Shown here: positions 1-5,767 of the stretch, in pieces
How the letters are laid out: each line of letters begins with the position of its first letter
How positions within the stretch are numbered: the first letter of the stretch is position 1
NCBI GenBank assembly: GCA_947303755.1
Contig: CAMYZF010000030.1
Location: forward strand, 1-13,084
Source: an uncultured Erysipelotrichaceae bacterium
GTDB lineage: Bacteria; Bacillota_I; Bacilli_A; RFN20; CAG-826
DNA length: 13,084 nt
Direction of reading: 5' to 3'
Made by a program: the position numbers and the translations under genes
Notes under the pieces: generated by a model
What the model saw: the letters and a program-made list of their open reading frames with translations, nothing else
What the model was told of the DNA's origin: nothing
Databases searched by the model: none

Positions 1-24
1 TATCGGTTACAGGCAAGTAAAAAG

Positions 25-44
25 AAAAGGCCGATTGGCCTTTT
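25..44. terminator. Bidirectional rho-independent terminator
   Basis: A GGCC-GATT-GGCC hairpin (29-40) is extended by four A:T pairs on each side. On the plus strand it is followed by a run of T, and on the minus strand by TTTT-C-TTTTT. It lies directly after the degV stop codon and so can end degV transcription. On the plus strand it could end a gene lying left of the window. Confidence 0.8.
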
Positions 45-45
45 T

Positions 46-897
46 TTAGTCCTTAATGAATAGCAATCCAATTGTTCCAGGACCACAGTGAGAAGCGATA
101 ACGCATCCCGCTGGAGTGGTTCGAATAATTTTTGGATCAACTAATTTAGATACTTCTTTAACGAAGTAATTTCTGATTTCATCAGTTGCACCAGAATCGG
201 TGATCATGATGTTGTCCATTTGAACATTTGGTAAAGCTTTCTTAAGCTCTTCAATTTGTCCATCAATAGCGGTCTTCATTGTACCTCTTGGTTTCTTGTA
301 AACAATGAGCTTACCGTCTTTCACTAAGATGTGTGGACGGATGTGTAATAAATGTCCTAAGACTTTAGCAGTACCAGAACAACGTCCACCTTTATGTAAA
401 TAAGTAAGAGTTTCAACGCTGAATTGAGCGACAACATTTGGAACATCCTTTTCAAGGATTGCACAAATTTCTTTTGGTTCTTTGCCTTCTTTAGCAAGTT
501 TAGCGGCTTTCATCGCAAGTAAGCCAGATGCGCTGGAAAGATTCTTTGAATCAACTAAGAAAATGTGATCTTCACCCACCATTCCTCTAGCGATATTCGC
601 GCTTTGGAAAGCAGTTGATAAGGTTGAACCGATACCAACATAGATAACGTCATAACCTTGATCAACCCATTTTCTAAACATTTGTTCAAAGGCTTGTGGA
701 CCAGGGGCGGCGGTTGATGGAAGTTTCTTTGTTTTTGCGACTTGGGCATATAACTCATCACGAGTGATGGTCACACCATCTTCATAAACTTTCTCATCAA
801 AAATAACGTTTAATGGAATAACATCAAAATCATATTTTTTGTATAGTTCTTCACTTAGATCAACAGTAGAGTCAACGACAACTTTAATTTTGCTCAT
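46..897 (-). CDS. DegV family protein (FakB-like fatty-acid-binding protein)
   Basis: A 283-residue DegV-family protein. In Firmicutes, proteins of this family (FakB) bind a fatty acid and present it to the kinase FakA, which makes acyl-phosphate for phospholipid synthesis; the role here is inferred from family. Visible marks are the N-terminal DST motif (residues 9-11), the ligand-site PST at 60-62, a GIGSTLSTAFQSA stretch at 88-100, VDS at 115-117, the RCSGT region near 172-176 (R172) and a C-terminal SHCGPGTIGLLF, in which H270 corresponds to the conserved ligand-contacting histidine. The ATG at 897 is chosen because a GGAG ribosome site (904-907) sits 6 bases upstream; the in-frame TTG at 909 overlaps that site. 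An extended -10 promoter lies just upstream, and a terminator overlaps the gene end. No fakA gene is in the window, so the exact paralogue cannot be named. Confidence 0.9.
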   Translation of the reverse strand: MSKIKVVVDSTVDLSEELYKKYDFDVIPLNVIFDEKVYEDGVTITRDELYAQVAKTKKLPSTAAPGPQAFEQMFRKWVDQGYDVIYVGIGSTLSTAFQSANIARGMVGEDHIFLVDSKNLSSASGLLAMKAAKLAKEGKEPKEICAILEKDVPNVVAQFSVETLTYLHKGGRCSGTAKVLGHLLHIRPHILVKDGKLIVYKKPRGTMKTAIDGQIEELKKALPNVQMDNIMITDSGATDEIRNYFVKEVSKLVDPKIIRTTPAGCVIASHCGPGTIGLLFIKD

Positions 898-903
898 AAC
901 AAT

Positions 904-907
904 CTCC
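904..907 (-). promoter_or_regulatory. Ribosome binding site deciding the degV start
   Basis: GGAG read on the minus strand, 6 bases before the ATG at 897. A longer reading from the in-frame TTG at 909 would place this site inside the coding region and has no ribosome site of its own, so 897 is the better start. Confidence 0.6.
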
Positions 908-917
908 AATCGCTTAG

Positions 918-926
918 ATTATATCA
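918..926 (-). promoter_or_regulatory. Extended -10 promoter for degV
   Basis: The minus strand reads TGATATAAT, a perfect TATAAT with the TGn extension. No good -35 is visible 17 bases upstream, as is usual for extended -10 promoters. The predicted start near 911 gives a leader of about 14 bases ending at the degV ATG. Confidence 0.55.
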
Positions 927-991
927 AATTATATTAGATATTTAATTTGTTTTGATTTTGAATGATAATCACTCTCGGAGGAAATTATTAA

Positions 992-1648
992 ATGGCAAAA
1001 GAAAAGAAAGCAAAAAAAGGCGCCGGTTTCTTTAAAGAATTCAAAGAATTCATTAACCGTGGAAATGCCTTCATGCTCGCTATTGGTGTTGTTATTGGCG
1101 GTGCATTCTCCGCTATCGTCAATGCCTTCGTAAACATTCTTATGAATGTGGCTACTTGGGCTGTTCCGGGTGGACTCAAAGGTTTAGTTACCGTCTTACC
1201 AGCATTAAATGATGCCCAAAAAGGTCTTGATGGTGTTGGCCAAACATTTGCAAAAGGTGATTACGATGCAGTTGCACTAGCAATTGGTCAAGCTGCTGGT
1301 ATCGAAGACACAGGCGAGGCTCTTCTTTATGGTAGTAGCAAATTATCAGCAAACTACACTGCTCATGGCGGACTTTTTGTCTTCAATGGTGCAGCGATCA
1401 TTGACTGGGGAACCCTCTTAACAGCGTTCATCAGCTTCTTAATCATCGCTGTTGTCTTATTCATCATTGTCAAAGTTGCGAACTCCATTCAAAGAAAGAA
1501 TGAAGAAATCAAAGCAAAAGCCCTTGAAGAATATTACAAGAAACACCCAGAAGAAAGACCTGTACCACCAGAACCAGGTGTTCCTGCTCCTACAACCGAA
1601 GAATTGTTAACTCAAATTCGCGATTTACTTGCAGAAAAGAAAAAATAA
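992..1648 (+). CDS. mscL: Large-conductance mechanosensitive channel MscL, long-loop form
   Basis: MscL forms a homopentameric membrane pore that opens under membrane tension and releases solutes on hypo-osmotic shock. The N-terminal amphipathic segment (about 13-24, ending INRGN) leads into TM1 (about 26-50), with the family signature LAIGVVIGGAF at 29-39; G32 matches the pore-lining Gly22 of E. coli. TM2 spans about 138-163. The C-terminal TTEELLTQIRDLL (201-213) matches the conserved cytoplasmic bundle helix of E. coli MscL. At 218 residues it is far longer than the usual 120-150. The extra length lies mainly in the external loop (about 56-135), with some in a Pro/Glu-rich linker (about 183-200). 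A GGAGG ribosome site at 977-981 supports the start. A weak GATAAT (964-969) could be its -10. It is followed 7 bases later by a small HTH-like gene and a shared terminator. Confidence 0.93.
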   Translation: MAKEKKAKKGAGFFKEFKEFINRGNAFMLAIGVVIGGAFSAIVNAFVNILMNVATWAVPGGLKGLVTVLPALNDAQKGLDGVGQTFAKGDYDAVALAIGQAAGIEDTGEALLYGSSKLSANYTAHGGLFVFNGAAIIDWGTLLTAFISFLIIAVVLFIIVKVANSIQRKNEEIKAKALEEYYKKHPEERPVPPEPGVPAPTTEELLTQIRDLLAEKKK

Positions 1649-1655
1649 CTAATCT

Positions 1656-1979
1656 ATGACCGTTCTTGAAAAATTAGAATTTTTGGCGAAATCCTATGGA
1701 TTAACCGAACACAAATTCCTTCAAAAATATCACGCTCATTATGGGCTTATGAAGAGAATTCGTTTAGGTTATAAACCAGAACCAAGAGATGTTAAAAAGC
1801 TTTGTAAAATCTTAGATTTTGATGTCGAAGATTTCTTAAGCGATTCCTCATCCGTCTCGAACGACTTAAAAGAAGGTGAGCACTTCGTTAAGAAAGCTAC
1901 TCCTCAAGTCGTTCCAGAAAATGCGATCAGCGAAGATTATCCGCCAGAAGATAATTCAAGATACGAAGAAAAAGATTAG
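1656..1979 (+). CDS. Small helix-turn-helix-like protein, function unknown
   Basis: A 107-residue charged, soluble protein that I do not recognise as a named family. Residues 4-61 have a spacing like an XRE/lambda-repressor-type helical domain: LAKSYGLTEHKFLQKYHA, then LMKRIRLGYKPEPRDVKKL and a closing hydrophobic helix KILDFDVEDFL. This resembles the helix-turn-helix plus 'choose your position, count the rest of the helices' layout of that fold, but similarity is only by eye. Residues from about 62 to the end are Ser/Glu/Asp/Pro-rich and likely disordered. The ATG lies 7 bases after the mscL stop without a clear ribosome site, so translation is probably coupled to mscL, and both share the terminator at 1985-2018. 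It could be a regulator or merely an adaptor using the fold. Coding status is supported by length, tight spacing and the terminator right after the stop. Confidence 0.65.
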   Translation: MTVLEKLEFLAKSYGLTEHKFLQKYHAHYGLMKRIRLGYKPEPRDVKKLCKILDFDVEDFLSDSSSVSNDLKEGEHFVKKATPQVVPENAISEDYPPEDNSRYEEKD

Positions 1980-1984
1980 AAATA

Positions 1985-2018
1985 AAAACATCTCCAATCA
2001 ACGCGGAGATGTTTTTTT
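1985..2018. terminator. Bidirectional terminator between converging operons
   Basis: ACATCTCC (1988-1995) pairs with GGAGATGT (2005-2012) around a 9-base loop. A T run (2012-2018) follows on the plus strand and TTTTT follows on the minus strand. It ends both the mscL-HTH pair and the long minus-strand operon whose last stop codon is at 2020. Confidence 0.85.
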
Positions 2019-2019
2019 C

Positions 2020-3165
2020 TTACTTAGTTTCAGGTTTATTTTCTTCCTGTTTCCAATCTGGGTGGGCAGCATATACTTTTTCAAGCGCTTCGTTGTAAAG
2101 TTTTTCTTCAACCTTTGCTCTAGCAGGTAGTGTGCGTTTAAGCGCCTTATGTGATCTAGATTTAGCAAATTCAACTTCACCATTTGATTCATCTAATAAT
2201 CCAGCAATAAGAATATAGGTTCTTAACGATTCCATAGATAGATCGTCAGCGATAAATTTACGTGTCAAATCATTAACTTGTTCGTCATAATAAATCTTAA
2301 CTTCTTCCAAAGGAAGGGAGACAATTTTGATATATAGTTTTTGAGCAAGCAATCTGTTATAAGTTGAAGAAGAAACTTTCTTAGGATCGACAATAATCAT
2401 ATCAATTAATTCTTCGGCCTTTGCAAAGTTCCCTTTATCTAATTCTTCGTAAACTGAGATGAGGTTGATGCTTGCAGTGAATTCTGTGATTTCAGGAAAG
2501 ATTTTAATGTGGTCAACTTCTTTTCCTTCTAATTGCAATGCTTGAACACGCATTAATTCATTGAATGCTTCCATGTTTTCTTTCTTAGAAATTAGTGTTA
2601 AACGATAACCATCTGTCATGGAGTCGAGTTTGAATGGAGCAAGATTGTATAATGCAATCATTGACGAAATAACGATTAACAAAATCGAAGCGATGGTCAT
2701 CCATTTCAAAGGGCTTCTTGGATCAACATCTTTTGCAGTTCCTAAACTATAAATTACAATGCACGTAGCTAATTCGATAGCGTATAAAGCAACCGGAATC
2801 CAAATATAAGGTGTTAGCTTTGATTTCTCGCTTTTTGGAGCAACTTTTGTTTCGCCAGTTAAGCCATCAAAATCTTTGAATCCGAATTTCCATTTGCCTT
2901 CTTTTCGCATCCAACAAAAGCCTAAAAAGTTGAACGACATAATGCGATAATGTCCGAGTTTTGCACCAATAACGTGCCCAACTTCAAGCATGATGATATT
3001 CACAAGCAAGCCAACAACAATCACCAAAATTGCGAATAAATATGGTGACATGTTGAGATTGTAATTCGTCCCAAAAGCATCTTGGACAACGGTAAGTCCA
3101 ACAATGATCGCCACCGCAATCATGATTAGATAGATTACTAAACTTATAATATCTTCTTTTTTCAT
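2020..3165 (-). CDS. M50-like membrane protein with degenerate metalloprotease motif
   Basis: A 381-residue protein with four likely membrane segments (about 7-26, 41-63, 119-141, 155-178) and a soluble helical C-terminal half (about 190-381) that looks TPR-like in its amphipathic repeats. At the end of the second segment, LEVGHVIGAKLGHY (60-73) aligns with the HExGH motif of site-2-protease/M50 metalloproteases, but the first histidine is Leu60 (codon CTT at 2986-2988); Glu61 and His64 remain. The fourth segment ends NLAPFKLDSMTDGYRL, which matches the second M50 motif with its Asp-Gly (D185, G186). I infer an M50-fold protein that has probably lost zinc-dependent proteolysis. A strong AGGAGG (3171-3176) lies 5 bases before the ATG and overlaps the stop of the upstream dehydrogenase gene, so this is the last gene of that operon. 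The fold assignment is moderately sure; the function is unknown. Confidence 0.75.
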   Translation of the reverse strand: MKKEDIISLVIYLIMIAVAIIVGLTVVQDAFGTNYNLNMSPYLFAILVIVVGLLVNIIMLEVGHVIGAKLGHYRIMSFNFLGFCWMRKEGKWKFGFKDFDGLTGETKVAPKSEKSKLTPYIWIPVALYAIELATCIVIYSLGTAKDVDPRSPLKWMTIASILLIVISSMIALYNLAPFKLDSMTDGYRLTLISKKENMEAFNELMRVQALQLEGKEVDHIKIFPEITEFTASINLISVYEELDKGNFAKAEELIDMIIVDPKKVSSSTYNRLLAQKLYIKIVSLPLEEVKIYYDEQVNDLTRKFIADDLSMESLRTYILIAGLLDESNGEVEFAKSRSHKALKRTLPARAKVEEKLYNEALEKVYAAHPDWKQEENKPETK

Positions 3166-3174
3166 AGTAGCCTC

Positions 3175-4344
3175 CTAAAGAATCTCTTCGAGCATTTTTC
3201 GAATAGCTTCTTTGTTTAGTGGATTGATCGATTTCTGACCAATCAAACGTGTGTCATCTTTGATCATCATATCCACTAGAGCAGAAATATCATCTTTGTG
3301 TAAATTCACTTCATGTAAAGTGACAGGCATTCCGATTGACTCAAAATATTGTCGCAATAAATCGATGCCTTTTAAAGCACATTTTTCATCATTGTCTTCT
3401 TTTACATCAAAGACAAATCTAGAAAAGCGTGCAAATTTGTTAATGTCACATTTATATGATGCCTTCATCCAGGCAGGAATGAGAACAGACAAGCCTGCGC
3501 CATGAGCGATTTTAACATCATACGCGCTGAGAGCGTGTTCCATCGCATGGATCGGCATTTGTTTTTGTTTTCCTAACGAAGTTAGACCATTATGAGAATA
3601 AGAACCTAATAGCATTAATGCCGCACGAGCATCATAGTTGTTTGGATCTTTGATAACGATCTTCCCGGCTTCGATTGTGTCTTTGATAATCGATAAAGCA
3701 AGAGTATCACAAACTTCCAATGGTTCACTTGGGGAAAAATATCTTTCTAATGAGTGAGAAATAATATCTACGATTCCGCATCCGGTTTGATATTTATCAA
3801 CCGAATATGTGAATTCGGGGTTCATAATTGCAAATACAGGTCTAACTAAATCAGAATTAAATCCCTGCTTAACTTTTGTAGCGTCTTCCATAACAACACA
3901 TGAGTCAGATAATTCAGAACCAGATGCTGAAATGGTTAAAATAACTCCAAGAGGCAAGGCGTTAGTAACTTGTGATTTGTGCAGATTAAGATCAAACGGA
4001 TCTCCATCATAGTAATAAGAAGCACAAATAGATTTAGCGGTATCGATAACCGAACCGCCTCCGATCGCTAAAACAAAATCAATATTATTTTCTCTAACTA
4101 GTTTTAAGCCATCTTTTACTTTCGATATTTCAGGATTTGGTCTAACACCAGAAACCTCAAAATATGGCATTTTTGCGGCATTTAATTGTTTTATGACGTT
4201 ATCATAGATTCCTAATTTCTTAATTGAAGATTGGCCATAGACTAAAAGAACTTTTTTATAGTTTTTGATTGCGTCAGAAAGATTTGATAAAGCCGATTTA
4301 CCAAAATAGATCTTTGTTGGAGAAACAAATGTAAAGTCCTTCAT
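3175..4344 (-). CDS. Iron-containing alcohol dehydrogenase (BdhA/YqhD-like)
   Basis: A 389-residue group III metal-dependent alcohol dehydrogenase, a soluble NAD(P)H enzyme interconverting alcohols with aldehydes or ketones; the family includes butanol dehydrogenases and the aldehyde reductase YqhD. The N-terminal Rossmann-like half contains the cofactor motif GGGSVIDTAKSI (about 96-107). The C-terminal helical half carries the metal ligands: Asp and His in GIVDIISHSLERYF, His in HAMEHALSAYD and His in IAHGAGLSVLIPAWM. All four expected ligands are present, so the enzyme should be active. Overall length and architecture match the BdhA/YqhD branch; the substrate cannot be read from sequence. 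Its ATG overlaps the TAA of the TetR gene by one base, and a GAGGA ribosome site lies about 11 bases upstream. Control by the adjacent TetR-type regulator, for example in response to an aldehyde, is a guess from position. Confidence 0.92.
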   Translation of the reverse strand: MKDFTFVSPTKIYFGKSALSNLSDAIKNYKKVLLVYGQSSIKKLGIYDNVIKQLNAAKMPYFEVSGVRPNPEISKVKDGLKLVRENNIDFVLAIGGGSVIDTAKSICASYYYDGDPFDLNLHKSQVTNALPLGVILTISASGSELSDSCVVMEDATKVKQGFNSDLVRPVFAIMNPEFTYSVDKYQTGCGIVDIISHSLERYFSPSEPLEVCDTLALSIIKDTIEAGKIVIKDPNNYDARAALMLLGSYSHNGLTSLGKQKQMPIHAMEHALSAYDVKIAHGAGLSVLIPAWMKASYKCDINKFARFSRFVFDVKEDNDEKCALKGIDLLRQYFESIGMPVTLHEVNLHKDDISALVDMMIKDDTRLIGQKSINPLNKEAIRKMLEEIL

Positions 4345-4871
4345 TAAAATCTGGTCCTCTTCATATCGGATTGATATTGATTAACAAAATAAATAAATAT
4401 TGTGTTTAAGCGATACACTAAAGCAGGTATCTTTTCTTTTCGTTTGTTGCCTATCCAGAAAACAAGTTCGTTTGCAGATAAGGTAGACATGTATCTTGTA
4501 ATTTCGATTCCGGTAATCTTGTGATTCTTGAGAAGCATTCCAATGCGGGAATAAAAATATGAGAACATGAATGAATATAGTTTTTCTTGAGAATAGCTTT
4601 TATTAATCGCAGAAACGAAATTGTAGTTTGAATTGAGATAGTTAATCATCTCTTTAAGAATTTGATCATAATCAGATAACTTTTTTGCGTATCCAACTTT
4701 AGCTTTCAAAAAGATCGATTCAACGACATCGGAGATATCACGAAAATGATAATAGAAGGTTTGGCGATTGGAATTTGATCTCTCACATAAAGTGATGACA
4801 TTGATTTCATCCAATGACATTTCTTTTATTAACTTTTTAAGATTTTCCTGATATACCGCTTCAATTCTCAT
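4344..4871 (-). CDS. TetR-type transcriptional regulator
   Basis: A 175-residue protein with an N-terminal TetR-type DNA-binding domain. A helix-turn-helix at about 22-41 is followed by the characteristic TFYYHF (38-43) and then DISDVVESIF, matching the 'tFYyhFkdKeeLl' consensus of the family. The remaining residues are a helical, aromatic-rich ligand/dimer domain that I cannot assign to a subfamily; small TetR regulators of the DhaS-like group have a similar size. The start ATG overlaps the TGA of psuG as ATGA, and its own stop overlaps the dehydrogenase start, so it is co-translated with both. Embedded in the operon, it may autoregulate the whole unit from the promoter upstream of the ATPase gene. 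No clear inverted-repeat operator was recognised there. Its effector is unknown. Confidence 0.87.
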   Translation of the reverse strand: MRIEAVYQENLKKLIKEMSLDEINVITLCERSNSNRQTFYYHFRDISDVVESIFLKAKVGYAKKLSDYDQILKEMINYLNSNYNFVSAINKSYSQEKLYSFMFSYFYSRIGMLLKNHKITGIEITRYMSTLSANELVFWIGNKRKEKIPALVYRLNTIFIYFVNQYQSDMKRTRF

Positions 4872-5767
4872 AATCTAGTTAATTCTTTGGCAATTTCTGA
4901 TCCTAACGCTGCATTATTTAAAACGAGGCGAATATTTGATTCTAAAGAATCACCACCAGTTAATTCGACGATAGTCTTTAATAAGAACGGAGTGATGTCT
5001 TTGCCTTTAACTCCAGCTTCATCAGCCATCTTGAGAGCTTTTTCGATTGCCTCATTAATGACTTTTGAATCCATCGCATATTCTTCTGGAATTGGGTTAG
5101 CGACTAATACGCCACCATCAAGTTTGTTATCTCTTTTGGCTTTGACAATCTTAGCGACTTCAACTGGTGAATTAACAACATTCTCCATCTTGATGCCAGA
5201 GTGTCTGGTATAGAAATCAGCGAATTCATCAGTGCCATAACTTAACACTGGAACACCTTTGGTTTCTAAGATTTCAAGGGTGAGGTTTAAATCTAAGATT
5301 GCTTTAACACCAGCAGAGACAACGGTGACATTGGTTTTACCAAGTTCTTCTAAGTCCGCTGAAATATCAAAGTTATTTTGAGCACCTTTATGAGCACCAC
5401 CAACACCACCAGTAACAAATACTTCGATACCGGCTTGTGCAGCTAAAATCATTGTGGCAGCAACTGTAGTTGCACCCCATAATTTCTTTGCATAGATAAT
5501 TGGTAAATCTCTTCTAGATGCTTTAGCAACACCTTTTCTTTTACCGAATTGTTCGATTTCTTCTGGAGACATTCCAATAACTGGCTCACCATCGATAATT
5601 CCGATAGTAGCAGGGACCGCTCCGTGATCACGAATAACCTTCTCCACTCTAAGAGCGGTTTCAACGTTCTTTGGATAAGGCATTCCGTGGGAAATAATTG
5701 TAGATTCTAATGCTACAACAGGTTTGTTAGCCTTTAAGGCTTCTTGAACTTCTTTTGATATCTTCAT
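4868..5767 (-). CDS. psuG: Pseudouridine-5'-phosphate glycosidase
   Basis: A 299-residue enzyme, the normal length for PsuG/YeiN. It cleaves the C-C glycosidic bond of pseudouridine 5'-phosphate to uracil and ribose 5-phosphate, in pseudouridine salvage from degraded RNA; the cellular enzyme is a metal-dependent homotrimer. Signature stretches are ALESTIISHGMPYP at 19-32 (catalytic Glu21), GATTVAATM at 98-106, FVTGGVGGAHKGA at 117-129, FDISADL at 133-139 (metal-site Asp) and SAGVKAILDL at 151-160, where Lys155 corresponds to the Schiff-base lysine. All key residues are intact. The ATG overlaps the TGA of the ATPase gene (ATGA), and an AAAGGA ribosome site lies inside the ATPase end. The usual partner psuK (pseudouridine kinase) is absent, so the phosphorylated substrate must be made by a gene elsewhere or arise from RNA breakdown. 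Confidence 0.96.
   Translation of the reverse strand: MKISKEVQEALKANKPVVALESTIISHGMPYPKNVETALRVEKVIRDHGAVPATIGIIDGEPVIGMSPEEIEQFGKRKGVAKASRRDLPIIYAKKLWGATTVAATMILAAQAGIEVFVTGGVGGAHKGAQNNFDISADLEELGKTNVTVVSAGVKAILDLNLTLEILETKGVPVLSYGTDEFADFYTRHSGIKMENVVNSPVEVAKIVKAKRDNKLDGGVLVANPIPEEYAMDSKVINEAIEKALKMADEAGVKGKDITPFLLKTIVELTGGDSLESNIRLVLNNAALGSEIAKELTRL

Noticed and set aside
1876..2130. An 84-codon plus-strand frame crossing the terminator at 1985-2018
   Set aside because: It overlaps the end of the small HTH-like gene, runs through a strong terminator and into the antisense of the M50-like gene; its Phe-rich sequence comes from the T runs.
4868..5766. Possible TGA=Trp genetic code (mycoplasma type)
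   Set aside because: psuG and the ATPase gene end at TGA exactly at family-typical lengths, in ATGA overlaps with the next start, so TGA is a stop here.
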